Shown: positions 1 through 7,553 of the stretch, piece after piece
Numbering within the stretch: the first letter of the stretch is position 1
Layout of the letters: every line of letters starts with the position of its first letter
From: an uncultured Streptococcus sp.
GTDB lineage: Bacteria; Bacillota; Bacilli; Lactobacillales; Streptococcaceae
Assembly: GCA_934215455.1 (NCBI GenBank)
Contig: CAKPZX010000053.1
Span: 1-9,457, forward strand
DNA: 9,457 nucleotides
Direction: 5' to 3'
Notes under the pieces: generated by a model
The model's input: the letters and a program-made list of their open reading frames with translations, nothing else
Told to the model about the DNA's origin: nothing
Database searches by the model: none
Translations under genes and position numbers: made by a program

Positions 1-2
1 CA

Positions 3-55
3 GTTGAGTAGGGCTGTAAAAGCTGATGAAATCAGCGTGGTAGAGCCCACTCAAC
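3..55. repeat. Two-tier hairpin, probable streptococcal intergenic repeat element
   Basis: The outer stem pairs positions 3-15 with 44-55 (GTTGAGT and GGGCT against AGCCC and ACTCAAC), with A10 bulged. The inner stem pairs 22-27 with 31-36 (GCTGAT and ATCAGC) around a 3-nt loop. The following bases (56-77) resemble a sequence I recall as recurring between streptococcal genes, so I read this as the end of a dispersed repeat that forms RNA or DNA secondary structure. One alternative cannot be excluded: frame 1 is open from position 1 to a TGA at 88-90, just before a terminator, so the stretch could be the last 29 codons of an upstream gene. The inferred peptide has no motif I recognise. Confidence 0.45.
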
Positions 56-90
56 CACTGCGTCTTGCTCGACAATCCAAAAATAATTGA

Positions 91-123
91 GAGGCTAGGA
101 TTTTTGTCCCAGCCTCGTTTTTT
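91..123 (+). terminator. Intrinsic terminator of an upstream gene outside the window
   Basis: The arms 91-100 and 107-116 form a 10-bp stem with one A-C mismatch around a 6-nt T-rich loop, followed by G and a run of six T at 118-123. The GAGGCT...AGCCTC stem is a form of terminator common in streptococci. It lies after the end of any upstream reading frame and well before the next promoter, so it most likely stops transcription entering from the left. Confidence 0.75.
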
Positions 124-125
124 GC

Positions 126-225
126 TTGGAAAACTTTGAAAAGAAGCTGACCGAGCTATGGTAGGCTCAAGAAATGAACAAGATAAAAACTTTATGAAAA
201 TGTCACAATAATTTCATGCTATTAG
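126..225. other. AT-rich intergenic spacer with no gene seen
   Basis: This stretch lies between the left-edge terminator and the promoter of the potassium transporter gene. I see no open frame with a ribosome binding site, no RNA gene and no recognisable riboswitch core. A weak inverted repeat (ATGAAA at 194-199 against TTTCAT at 211-216) sits just upstream of the -35 box and could be a protein binding site, but it is short and may be chance. Confidence 0.5.
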
Positions 226-254
226 TTGACAGCTATAAAAAAAAGGAGTAGAAT
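226..254 (+). promoter_or_regulatory. Sigma-A type promoter of the potassium transporter gene
   Basis: A consensus -35 box TTGACA lies at 226-231 and a -10 box TAGAAT at 249-254, with an exact 17-bp spacer. Transcription should start near 260-262, giving a leader of about 60 nt before the ATG at 323. The leader holds a hairpin at 275-296. Confidence 0.8.
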
Positions 255-274
255 AACCCCAGTTTTATGAAAAA

Positions 275-309
275 GAGGCAGGGAATTCCCGGCCTCATGA
301 TCTTTTTTT
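275..309 (+). promoter_or_regulatory. Terminator-like hairpin in the transporter leader, possible attenuator
   Basis: GAGGC (275-279) pairs with GCCTC (292-296) and GGG (281-283) with CCC (288-290), with an A-G mismatch between the two helices and an AATT loop. A run of seven T follows at 303-309, but six bases separate it from the stem, which is poor for a + strand terminator. On the - strand the stem runs straight into five T, so the element may instead stop antisense transcription. It lies between a strong promoter and the ribosome binding site, so it could limit expression of the downstream gene. No alternative antiterminator pairing was obvious, and no c-di-AMP riboswitch fits in this short leader. 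Confidence 0.5.
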
Positions 310-322
310 CAAGGAGTTTTTT

Positions 323-2167
323 ATGTTTTCAACATTGAAAAAATGGTTTATTGGCCGTCCGTTGAAATCTGGTGCAGAAGGTGAAGGCGGATTGCTTGGG
401 AAAATGCAGGCCTTGGCCATGCTCTCTAGTGACGCGCTTTCTTCTATTGCCTATGGTCCAGAGCAAGTTATCCTGGTCTTGATGACCGTTTCAGCGGGAG
501 CAATTTGGTGGTCCATTCCGATTGGGATTGTGGTCCTGGTTCTTCTAGCTAGTTTAACGATTTCTTATCGTCAGGTCATTCATGCCTACCCTCAAGGGGG
601 AGGGGCCTACATGGTGACTACGGAGAACTTGTCTCCCAAAGTGGGTTTGATCGCTGGTGGTAGTCTCTTGATCGACTACATGCTGACAGTAGCAGTATCT
701 GTGTCTTCCGGTGCAGATGCCATCACGTCAGCGATTCCATCTCTTCATCCTTATAATCTTCACATTTCCATTTTGTTGGTCTTGATCTTGATGCTGATGA
801 ACCTGAGGGGATTGCGCGAATCGGCCACATCCTTGATGATTCCGGTCTACCTTTTCATTGTCAGTACCATTGCCTTGATCGGCTATGGTGTGATCCAAAT
901 TTTAACGGGTCACTTGGCCTATAATGCAACTGCTCATGTGGGGCAAACCATTTCAGGGGTTAGTGTCATTCTCTTGTTGCGGGCCTTTACGAGTGGATCC
1001 GCTTCCCTAACAGGGGTTGAAGCCATCTCCAATTCGGTTCCTTTCTTTAAGAAACCAAAAGCAAAGAATGCAGCCTCTACCTTGACCATTATGGCTTTGA
1101 TTTTGGGGATCATGTTTGCGGGGATTACCTTCCTCAATTACTGGGTGGGTGTCGTTCCAGCAAAAGGGGTAACAACTCTAGCCCAAGTGGCCCAAGCTAT
1201 CTTAGGGAATTCCCCAGTCGGTCAAGCCTTCTTTTACGTCTTCCAATTATCAACAGCCTTGATCTTGGCAGTTGCGGCTAATACAGGTTTCTCAGCCTTT
1301 CCAATGTTGGCCTTTAACATGGCTAAAAATAAATACATGCCACACATGTATATGGAAAAAGGGGATCGTCTGGGCTATTCCAATGGGATTTTGACCTTGG
1401 CGATTGGTGCTATCGTCCTGCTCTTGATCTTTGATGGGCAAACAGAAAGCTTGATTCCGCTTTATACCATTGGGGTCTTCATTCCTTTTGCCCTTTCTCA
1501 AACAGGGATGGTGATCCACTGGAAACGCCAATATCAAAAAGGATTTCTTAAGTATTCGCTTGCCAATATCCTGGGGGCAGCCATCTGTTATGGGATTGTC
1601 TTGATTCTCTTATTATTCCGTTTGGGTGAGATCTGGCCCTTCTTCCCTATTATTGGTCTCTTGCTTTGGATGTTCTTGAGTATCCGTAATCACTATGATA
1701 AAGTTGCGGCTCAATTGCGCTTGGGAGGTAAGATTGAAAAGACAAGTTATGCGGGCAATACAGTGATTGTCCTTGTTGGGAATGTCACTCAGGTAAGTGT
1801 GGGAGCTATGAGTTATGCAAATAGCCTAGGAAACGATGTTATAGCTATGCACGTCTCAACGGAAGAAACCAAGGTTAAAGACGCTGAGGTAGCAGAAGAA
1901 TTTAAGCGGTATTTCCCTCATATTCGCTTTGAAAATGTCATGACCAGTTACCGGGATATTATCCAGCCAACGGTTGAATTTGTCTCAAAAGTAGCTGAGG
2001 AGGCCAAGGAAAAAGGCAACACCGTTACAGTCTTAGTCCCTCAATTTATCCCTAAAAAACATTGGCAAAATATTCTCCACAACCAAATGAGTTTGAAATT
2101 GAAGTATGCACTTCGTTGGCATGAAGAAGTGGTTGTGGCAAGCTATTCTTACCATTTGTCTGAATAA
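323..2167 (+). CDS. kimA: KimA-like potassium importer of the KUP/APC superfamily
   Basis: This is a 614-residue membrane protein that probably brings in potassium coupled to protons. The N-terminal part (about 28-455) is a run of hydrophobic segments in the APC fold. The C-terminal 150 residues form a soluble cytoplasmic domain of the universal-stress-like type seen in this family. From memory of Bacillus subtilis KimA (YdaO, about 607 residues), the potassium-site residues appear kept: D37 and Y44 in the SSDALSSIAY motif, T122 and S126 in the LTVAVSVSSG motif, and T230 and E233 in LTGVEA. KimA is inhibited by cyclic di-AMP, so the same control is plausible here but not shown. The ATG is preceded by AAGGAG (311-316) at a 6-nt spacing and gives a start matching the homologue. 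The gene has its own promoter and terminator. Automatic annotation often calls such proteins amino acid permeases; the ion-site residues argue against that. Family placement is firm, substrate is by homology. Confidence 0.85.
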   Translation: MFSTLKKWFIGRPLKSGAEGEGGLLGKMQALAMLSSDALSSIAYGPEQVILVLMTVSAGAIWWSIPIGIVVLVLLASLTISYRQVIHAYPQGGGAYMVTTENLSPKVGLIAGGSLLIDYMLTVAVSVSSGADAITSAIPSLHPYNLHISILLVLILMLMNLRGLRESATSLMIPVYLFIVSTIALIGYGVIQILTGHLAYNATAHVGQTISGVSVILLLRAFTSGSASLTGVEAISNSVPFFKKPKAKNAASTLTIMALILGIMFAGITFLNYWVGVVPAKGVTTLAQVAQAILGNSPVGQAFFYVFQLSTALILAVAANTGFSAFPMLAFNMAKNKYMPHMYMEKGDRLGYSNGILTLAIGAIVLLLIFDGQTESLIPLYTIGVFIPFALSQTGMVIHWKRQYQKGFLKYSLANILGAAICYGIVLILLLFRLGEIWPFFPIIGLLLWMFLSIRNHYDKVAAQLRLGGKIEKTSYAGNTVIVLVGNVTQVSVGAMSYANSLGNDVIAMHVSTEETKVKDAEVAEEFKRYFPHIRFENVMTSYRDIIQPTVEFVSKVAEEAKEKGNTVTVLVPQFIPKKHWQNILHNQMSLKLKYALRWHEEVVVASYSYHLSE

Positions 2168-2180
2168 ACACCGTATATAG

Positions 2181-2211
2181 AAAAGATGTCTGCTTGAGCA
2201 GGCATCTTTTT
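2181..2211 (+). terminator. Intrinsic terminator after the potassium transporter gene
   Basis: The arms 2181-2193 and 2198-2210 form a 13-bp stem with a single G-T wobble and a TTGA tetraloop. The 3' arm ends in T residues and the 5' arm begins with four A, so it could work in both directions. It begins 13 bp after the stop codon and separates the transporter from secA. Confidence 0.85.
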
Positions 2212-2267
2212 GGATTTTCTCACACGAAAAAAACCACTCGAAAGTCTTGTAAGATACAGCCTTGATC

Positions 2268-2296
2268 TTGAAAAAATGTTTAAAAAATGCTAGAAT
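2268..2296 (+). promoter_or_regulatory. Extended -10 promoter of secA
   Basis: The -35 box TTGAAA is at 2268-2273 and the -10 box TAGAAT at 2291-2296, 17 bp apart. A TG one base upstream of the -10 box (2288-2289) makes it an extended -10 promoter, a form frequent in streptococci. Transcription should begin near 2303, leaving a leader of about 40 nt. It lies after the terminator of the previous gene, so secA starts its own transcript. Confidence 0.8.
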
Positions 2297-2341
2297 AAAA
2301 AGAACATTTTAGATTTTGAAAAATTCAAAGTAAGGAAAAAA

Positions 2342-4861
2342 ATGGCAAATTTATTAAAAACAATTATTGAAAATGATCGAGGCGAAATCAAACGCCTTGA
2401 AAAAATGGCTGATAAGGTCTTTTCTTATGAAGACCAAATGGCAGCTTTGACGGATGACGAATTAAAAGCGAAAACAGTTGAGTTTAAGCAACGTTACCAA
2501 GATGGTGAGTCTTTGGATGATCTCTTGTACGAGGCTTTTGCAGTGGTTCGTGAAGCTGCAAAACGGGTTCTTGGTTTGTTCCCATACAAGGTTCAGGTCA
2601 TGGGGGGAATCGTCCTTCACCATGGTGACGTTCCAGAGATGCGTACAGGGGAAGGGAAAACCTTGACAGCAACCATGCCGGTATACTTGAATGCCTTGTC
2701 TGGCAAAGGGGTGCACGTTGTCACCGTCAATGAATACTTGACAGAGCGGGATGCAACAGAGATGGGAGAACTTTACTCATGGCTTGGCCTTTCAGTAGGG
2801 ATCAACCTTGCAGCAAAATCTCCAGCTGAGAAAAAAGAAGCTTACCTCTGTGATATCACATACTCAACCAACTCAGAGATTGGTTTTGACTACTTGCGTG
2901 ACAACATGGTTGTGCGTGCAGAAAACATGGTTCAACGTCCATTGAACTATGCCTTGGTCGATGAGGTAGACTCCATCTTGATTGACGAAGCGCGTACTCC
3001 ATTGATCGTTTCTGGTCAGACAGCTTCTGATACGAGCCAGCTCTATCACATGGCGGATGCTTATGTGAAGACCTTGACAGAGGACGATTACATTATCGAT
3101 GTCCCATCTAAAACCATCGGTTTGTCTGATTCAGGAATCGATAAGGCAGAAAGCTACTTTAATCTTGAAAACTTGTACGATATTGAAAACGTAGCTTTGA
3201 CTCACTTTATCGACAATGCCCTTCGTGCCAACTACATCATGATTTTGGATATCGACTATGTGGTCAGCGAAGATCAAGAAATCTTGATTGTCGACCAATT
3301 TACTGGTCGGACCATGGAAGGACGTCGCTATTCTGATGGCCTTCACCAAGCGATTGAAGCCAAAGAAGGTGTTCCAGTTCAAGAAGAAACCAAAACATCT
3401 GCGTCGATTACTTACCAAAACCTCTTCCGTATGTACAAGAAGTTGTCAGGGATGACAGGGACAGGGAAAACCGAAGAAGAAGAATTCCGTGAAATTTATA
3501 ACATTCGCGTGATTCCAATTCCAACAAACCGTCCGATTGCCCGTATTGACCATCCAGACCTTCTCTACCCAAGCTTGAAATCAAAATTCAAGGCTGTTGT
3601 GGAAGATGTCAAGTCTCGTCATGAAAAAGGTCAACCAGTCCTAGTAGGTACCGTTGCCGTTGAAACCAGTGATTACCTTTCTCAATTGTTGGTTCAAGCA
3701 GGTGTCCCTCACGAAGTTTTGAATGCGAAAAACCACTACAAAGAAGCGCAAATCATCATGAACGCTGGTCAACGTGGTGCTGTTACCATCGCGACCAACA
3801 TGGCCGGACGTGGTACCGATATTAAGCTTGGTGAAGGTGTTCGCGAACTCGGTGGACTTTGTGTCATCGGGACAGAACGTCACGAAAGCCGTCGGATCGA
3901 TAACCAGCTTCGTGGACGTTCAGGACGTCAAGGGGATCCAGGTGAATCTCAATTCTACTTGTCTCTTGAAGATGAATTGATGCGTCGTTTCGGTTCTGAA
4001 CGGATCAAAGCAGTGCTTGATCGCTTCAAGTTGAGCGAAGAAGAATCAGTAATCCGTTCAAACATGTTCACCCGTCAGGTAGAGGGTGCACAAAAACGGG
4101 TTGAAGGAAACAACTACGATACCCGTAAACAAGTCCTTCAATACGATGACGTGATGCGGGAACAACGGGAAATTATCTACGCTGAACGCTATGATGTCAT
4201 CACAGCTAACCGTGACTTGGCGCCTGAAATCAAGGCCATGATCAAACGGACCATCAAACGGATTGTTGAAGGAGCCAGCCACTCAAGTAAGGAAGAACGC
4301 GTTGAAGCGATTCTGAACTTTGCTAAATACAATTTGGTTCCGGAAGATACCATTTCTGCAAGCGATATTGAAGGAAAATCTGACAAGGAAGTTATCGATT
4401 ACTTGTATGCACGTGCAGAAGAAATCTATGCTAGCCAAGTGGCGAAATTGCGTGACGAAGAGTCTGTGCAAGAATTCCAAAAAGTCTTGATCCTTCGTGT
4501 GGTGGATAGCAAGTGGACAGACCATATCGATGCCTTGGATCAATTGCGAAATGCGGTTGGACTTCGTGGGTATGCGCAAAATAACCCAGTGGTAGAATAC
4601 CAATCAGAAAGTTTCCGTATGTTTAACGATATGATCGGATCGATTGAATTTGATGTGACTCGTCTCATGATGAAAGCCCAAATTCACGAACAAGAACGTC
4701 CACGTACGGAACACAGCATTTCAACAACTGCGACTCGCAACATTGCAGCGCAACAACAAGATATTCCAGCAGATATTGACTTGTCACAAGTAAAACGCAA
4801 CGATTTGTGCCCTTGTGGTTCAGGTAAGAAATTCAAAAACTGTCACGGACGTAAATTTTAA
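2342..4861 (+). CDS. secA: Preprotein translocase ATPase SecA (canonical SecA1 type)
   Basis: SecA is the cytoplasmic motor that pushes unfolded secretory proteins through the SecYEG channel using ATP. The 839 residues match the usual length (about 837-841 in Gram-positive bacteria). Visible motifs in order: Walker A GEGKT with K106; the DEVD Walker B box at 207-210; the preprotein cross-linking region about 230-370; MTGTGKT at 371-377; the second motor domain with NMAGRGTD (486-493) and the arginine-finger motif [11 protein letters not shown] from 524; the helical scaffold and wing domain with WTDH at 725-728; and the C-terminal zinc-binding motif C823, C825, C834, H835, which binds SecB or ribosomes in other bacteria. 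Streptococci with accessory secretion also carry a shorter SecA2; the full length and intact zinc motif show this is the housekeeping copy. AAGGA at 2332-2336 lies 5 nt before the ATG. No frameshift or missing key residue is seen. Confidence 0.98.
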   Translation: MANLLKTIIENDRGEIKRLEKMADKVFSYEDQMAALTDDELKAKTVEFKQRYQDGESLDDLLYEAFAVVREAAKRVLGLFPYKVQVMGGIVLHHGDVPEMRTGEGKTLTATMPVYLNALSGKGVHVVTVNEYLTERDATEMGELYSWLGLSVGINLAAKSPAEKKEAYLCDITYSTNSEIGFDYLRDNMVVRAENMVQRPLNYALVDEVDSILIDEARTPLIVSGQTASDTSQLYHMADAYVKTLTEDDYIIDVPSKTIGLSDSGIDKAESYFNLENLYDIENVALTHFIDNALRANYIMILDIDYVVSEDQEILIVDQFTGRTMEGRRYSDGLHQAIEAKEGVPVQEETKTSASITYQNLFRMYKKLSGMTGTGKTEEEEFREIYNIRVIPIPTNRPIARIDHPDLLYPSLKSKFKAVVEDVKSRHEKGQPVLVGTVAVETSDYLSQLLVQAGVPHEVLNAKNHYKEAQIIMNAGQRGAVTIATNMAGRGTDIKLGEGVRELGGLCVIGTERHESRRIDNQLRGRSGRQGDPGESQFYLSLEDELMRRFGSERIKAVLDRFKLSEEESVIRSNMFTRQVEGAQKRVEGNNYDTRKQVLQYDDVMREQREIIYAERYDVITANRDLAPEIKAMIKRTIKRIVEGASHSSKEERVEAILNFAKYNLVPEDTISASDIEGKSDKEVIDYLYARAEEIYASQVAKLRDEESVQEFQKVLILRVVDSKWTDHIDALDQLRNAVGLRGYAQNNPVVEYQSESFRMFNDMIGSIEFDVTRLMMKAQIHEQERPRTEHSISTTATRNIAAQQQDIPADIDLSQVKRNDLCPCGSGKKFKNCHGRKF

Positions 4862-4865
4862 GAGC

Positions 4866-4886
4866 TCCTCTAAAACAGAGAGAGGA
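4866..4886 (+). other. Small stem-loop between secA and the DAHP synthase gene
   Basis: TCCTCT (4866-4871) pairs with AGAGGA (4881-4886) around a 9-nt loop, 4 bp after the secA stop. No T-tract follows, so it is unlikely to terminate. The 52-bp gap holds no promoter I can support, so secA and the next gene probably share a transcript, with this stem perhaps affecting mRNA stability. Confidence 0.35.
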
Positions 4887-4913
4887 TGGGTCTAGCTAGC
4901 ATAAGGAGGCCGT

Positions 4914-5942
4914 ATGGTATTCATTACGAAGAGCAATAAGATTGATGAGCAAGAGATCACTTCGCTTTACCGCTTGGAAGGTCCAGCCTTGGAGCGCAAA
5001 GAAGCGCGTGATCGAGAATTGGAAGCTATTATCAAAGGAGAAGACCAACGGATCCTTCTTGTGATCGGACCTTGCTCTTCTGATAATGAAGAAGCTGTGA
5101 TGGAGTATGCCCGTCGTTTGGCAGACTTGCAAGAGCAAGTGAAAGATCAGATTTTCATTGTGATGCGGGTCTATACGGCTAAACCTCGGACCAATGGGGA
5201 TGGCTATAAAGGCTTGATGCACCAACCAGATACACATGCAGCACCAAGCTTTGTGGACGGTTTGAAAGCAGTCCGACATCTCCACTACCGTGTGATTACA
5301 GAAACTGGTTTGACAACTGCGGATGAGTTGCTTTATCCAGCAAGTCTTCCGTATGTTGAAGATTTGATTTCCTATCATGCCATTGGAGCGCGTTCGGTTG
5401 AAGACCAGGAGCATCGCTTTGTATCTAGTGGGATCTCTGCTCCGACAGGTATGAAGAATCCAACCTCTGGAAATCTTTCTGTCATGTTCAATGCGATTTA
5501 TGCAGCCCAACATCCTCAAAACTTTTTGTTCAATGCCCAAGCAGTGGAAACGTCAGGAAATTCTTTAGCTCATGCGATCCTTCGTGGGGGCTTGGATGCA
5601 AGTGGTAAGAATATTCCAAACTACCATTATGAAGATTTGCTAGCGGCAGCAAAACGCTATAGCGAAATGGGCTTGCAACATCCCTTCATCCTGGTGGATA
5701 CCAACCATGACAATTCTGGTAAACAATTCGAAGAGCAAGTACGCATCGTGAGAGAAACCATGATGAACCGTGCTTGGAACAAGGATTTGGCAACTTTAGT
5801 TCGTGGTTTCATGATTGAATCCTATCTAGAAGATGGCCGTCAAAATGAACCAGTGGTTTATGGTCAATCCATCACAGATCCTTGCCTGGGTTGGGAAAAA
5901 ACACAGGCCTTGGTCAAAGAAATTGCAACGATGAATAAGTAA
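4914..5942 (+). CDS. aroF: 3-deoxy-7-phosphoheptulonate (DAHP) synthase, class I AroFGH type
   Basis: This enzyme condenses phosphoenolpyruvate and erythrose 4-phosphate into DAHP, the first step of the shikimate route to aromatic amino acids and folate. The 342 residues match the class I type (E. coli AroG about 350). By comparison with AroG, the metal ligands are C54 in GPCS, H265 in DTNHDNSGK, E302 in MIESYLEDG and D322 in ITDPC. Substrate-binding residues are R92 in KPRTNGDGYKG, K99 in the same motif, R160 in GARSVEDQEHR and K181 in GMKNPTSGN. All are intact, so it should be active. AAGGAGG at 4903-4909 precedes the ATG by 4 nt, a short but usable spacing. S. pneumoniae, as I recall, carries two related synthases in tandem here; only one is present in this window. 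The symbol (aroF or aroG) and feedback specificity cannot be decided from sequence alone. Confidence 0.95.
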   Translation: MVFITKSNKIDEQEITSLYRLEGPALERKEARDRELEAIIKGEDQRILLVIGPCSSDNEEAVMEYARRLADLQEQVKDQIFIVMRVYTAKPRTNGDGYKGLMHQPDTHAAPSFVDGLKAVRHLHYRVITETGLTTADELLYPASLPYVEDLISYHAIGARSVEDQEHRFVSSGISAPTGMKNPTSGNLSVMFNAIYAAQHPQNFLFNAQAVETSGNSLAHAILRGGLDASGKNIPNYHYEDLLAAAKRYSEMGLQHPFILVDTNHDNSGKQFEEQVRIVRETMMNRAWNKDLATLVRGFMIESYLEDGRQNEPVVYGQSITDPCLGWEKTQALVKEIATMNK

Positions 5943-5947
5943 CAGGC

Positions 5948-5985
5948 AGGGGCGGAAGGAGTGATTCTTTAGCCCCTTCTCTTTT
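5948..5985 (+). terminator. Long hairpin with weak T-tract after the DAHP synthase gene
   Basis: AGGGGC (5948-5953) pairs with GCCCCT (5972-5977), and the inner helix 5955-5960 with 5965-5970 includes two G-T wobbles, with a G-A mismatch between the helices and a GTGA loop. The tail is TCTCTTTT, T-rich but interrupted. It probably terminates a good share of transcripts. No convincing promoter follows, so some read-through into acpS is likely needed. Confidence 0.65.
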
Positions 5986-5992
5986 GTCAGTA

Positions 5993-6011
5993 AAACGATA
6001 CTGAAACGATA
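5993..6011. repeat. Direct repeat of AAACGATA before acpS
   Basis: The 8-bp word AAACGATA occurs at 5993-6000 and again at 6004-6011, a period of 11 bp or about one helical turn. That spacing would suit a dimeric protein bound on one face of the DNA, but two short copies can arise by chance. It lies upstream of the acpS ribosome binding site. Confidence 0.3.
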
Positions 6012-6028
6012 AATAAGGATAAAACAAG

Positions 6029-6394
6029 ATGATCAAAGGACATGGCATCGATATCGAATCGATCGCTGCGATTGAAAAAGCCTATCAGAAGAATACTCGA
6101 TTCGCTGAAAAAGTCTTAACCGAGGCTGAGCGAGAGCGCTTTGAGGAATTGTCTGGAAAACGGAAAATGGAATATTTAACGGGCCGATGGTCTGCCAAAG
6201 AAGCCTTTTCAAAGGCAATGGGAACAGGGATTGGACCAGTTGGTTTTCAAGATTTAGAAATTTTAAATGATGCCCACGGAGCCCCCTATTTTTCCAAGTC
6301 TCCTTTTTCTGGGAAGGTATGGATTTCGATCAGTCACAAGGGAGACCTAGTGTCGACCAGTGTCATTTTGGAGGAAGAAAATGAAAGCAAGTAA
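6029..6394 (+). CDS. acpS: Holo-[acyl-carrier-protein] synthase AcpS
   Basis: AcpS moves the 4'-phosphopantetheine arm from coenzyme A onto a serine of apo acyl carrier protein, which activates it for fatty acid synthesis. The 121 residues match the family (about 118-126), which works as a cytoplasmic trimer. The magnesium-binding residues are present: D8 in the N-terminal GIDIE motif and E58 in [18 protein letters not shown]. The ISISHKGD motif near 99-106 also fits the family. AAGGA at 6015-6019 lies 9 nt before the ATG. The end overlaps the next gene by 14 bp, so acpS and alr are translated from one mRNA and probably coupled. The acpS-alr pair is also known in Bacillus, as I recall, and both products serve the cell envelope. 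Confidence 0.96.
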   Translation: MIKGHGIDIESIAAIEKAYQKNTRFAEKVLTEAERERFEELSGKRKMEYLTGRWSAKEAFSKAMGTGIGPVGFQDLEILNDAHGAPYFSKSPFSGKVWISISHKGDLVSTSVILEEENESK

Positions 6395-7493
6395 ACATAG
6401 ACCAACTGTTGCAAAAGTCGATTTGGAAGCCATTGCCTTTAATGTGCAACAAGTTAGCGAGCATATTCCGAGTCAAGCTTTGAAATATGCGGTCGTCAAG
6501 GCCAACGCCTATGGTCATGGAGTCGTTGAGGTGACCAAAAAATTGGCGCCTCAGGTAGATGGCTTTTGTGTTTCTAATATGGATGAAGCCCTAGAAATCC
6601 GCGAAGAAGGCTTGCAACACCCTATTTTAATTTTGGGAGTTGTCCCAAGCGAAACAGTGAATCTGGCCAAAGAGCATGACATCCGCTTAACAGTGGCTAG
6701 TCTTGCTTGGTTGGACCAATTGCTTGGACAAGAAGCAGATCTTTCAGGATTGAAGGTCCATATCAAGGTGGATTCAGGAATGGGGCGGATTGGATTCCGA
6801 ACTATCGAAGAGATCAAAGAGGCTGAACGCCTCCTCTTGGCAGCTGGAGCTGAAATTGAAGGAATCTTTACTCATTTTGCGACAGCAGATGAAGCAGATG
6901 ATCGAAAATTTCAAGCGCAATACCACTTTTTCAAGGAAGTATTAGCTGCTCTTGAAACCCTTCCTCCCATTGTCCATGCAAGTAATTCTGCCACCTCTTT
7001 GTGGCATGCGGATACAATTTTCACGGCTGTGCGCTTGGGAGATGTCATGTATGGCTTGAATCCCAGTGGTTCTGTGTTAGCCTTGCCTTATGAAATCAAG
7101 CCAGCCTTGAGTTTGGTGAGTGAGATAGTTCATGTGAAACAGTTAGAAGCTGGTCAAGATATTGGTTACGGGGCAACCTATACGACGGAAGAACCCCAAT
7201 GGATCGGGACGATTCCTATTGGCTATGCGGATGGTTGGATCCGGGAAATGCAAAATTTCCATGTGCTGATCAAGGGTGAGTTTTGTCCCATTGTTGGTCG
7301 CGTTTCGATGGACCAGATAACGGTTCGCCTCCATGAAGAATTGCCTCTGGGGACCAAGGTTACCCTGATTGGACGAGAAGGCGAGAAAGAAATCACGGCA
7401 ACAGAGGTTGCAGAATGCCGTGGTACCATTAATTATGAAGTGGTCTGTCTCTTGAGCGATCGGATTCCTCGTGACTATACAGGTGAAGAATAA
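6381..7493 (+). CDS. alr: Alanine racemase, PLP-dependent
   Basis: Alr interconverts L- and D-alanine in the cytoplasm, supplying D-alanine for peptidoglycan and for teichoic acid decoration. The 370 residues match the family (S. pneumoniae about 367). K40 in [10 protein letters not shown] forms the Schiff base with pyridoxal phosphate, Y263 in GYGATY is the second catalytic base, K129 and R136 in [14 protein letters not shown] correspond to the carbamylated lysine and substrate-binding arginine, and SMDQ (309-312) is the partner-subunit loop. I chose the ATG at 6381: GGAGG at 6370-6374 lies 6 nt upstream, and the resulting MKASKHRPT start matches streptococcal Alr. The frame also has a GTG at 6360 that would add seven residues, but it lacks a ribosome binding site. 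The gene begins inside the end of acpS. Confidence 0.97.
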   Translation: MKASKHRPTVAKVDLEAIAFNVQQVSEHIPSQALKYAVVKANAYGHGVVEVTKKLAPQVDGFCVSNMDEALEIREEGLQHPILILGVVPSETVNLAKEHDIRLTVASLAWLDQLLGQEADLSGLKVHIKVDSGMGRIGFRTIEEIKEAERLLLAAGAEIEGIFTHFATADEADDRKFQAQYHFFKEVLAALETLPPIVHASNSATSLWHADTIFTAVRLGDVMYGLNPSGSVLALPYEIKPALSLVSEIVHVKQLEAGQDIGYGATYTTEEPQWIGTIPIGYADGWIREMQNFHVLIKGEFCPIVGRVSMDQITVRLHEELPLGTKVTLIGREGEKEITATEVAECRGTINYEVVCLLSDRIPRDYTGEE

Positions 7494-7497
7494 GAAG

Positions 7498-7534
7498 AAG
7501 CAGGTGGGATTTTCCCGGATGGACCTGCTTTTTT
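7498..7534 (+). terminator. Intrinsic terminator between alr and recG
   Basis: AAGCAGGT (7498-7505) pairs with ACCTGCTT (7523-7530), with an inner GGG...CCC helix possible at 7506-7516, and six T follow at 7529-7534. Only 19 bp separate it from the recG start, so no promoter fits between them. It probably reduces rather than abolishes transcription into recG, unless a promoter lies inside alr. Confidence 0.75.
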
Positions 7535-7553
7535 ATAAAAGAAAGGAGGAGAA

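Noticed and set aside
126..322. c-di-AMP (ydaO-type) riboswitch upstream of the potassium transporter
   Set aside because: The leader after the promoter is only about 60 nt, too short for that riboswitch, and I could not find its core upstream.
267..338. Short leader frame of 23 codons starting at the ATG at 267 and overlapping the transporter start
   Set aside because: It begins only about six bases after the predicted transcription start, has no ribosome binding site, and its codons show no run suggestive of a leader peptide attenuator.
371..377. SecA MTGTGKT (protein residues 371-377) read as a mutated form of the usual MTGTAKT
   Set aside because: The glycine is, as I recall, the normal streptococcal form, and all other SecA motifs are intact.
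4283..4603. Open frame of 106 residues on the - strand opposite secA
   Set aside because: It is a shadow of the conserved SecA scaffold region, with no domain and no support for translation.
4896..5540. Open frame of 214 residues on the - strand opposite the DAHP synthase gene
   Set aside because: It lies opposite a strongly conserved enzyme gene, its translation shows no recognisable domain, and such antisense frames arise from codon bias.
5984..6013. Possible promoter TTGTCA - 18 bp - GATAAA before acpS
   Set aside because: The boxes are weak, and the predicted start near 6020 would leave out the acpS ribosome binding site at 6015-6019.
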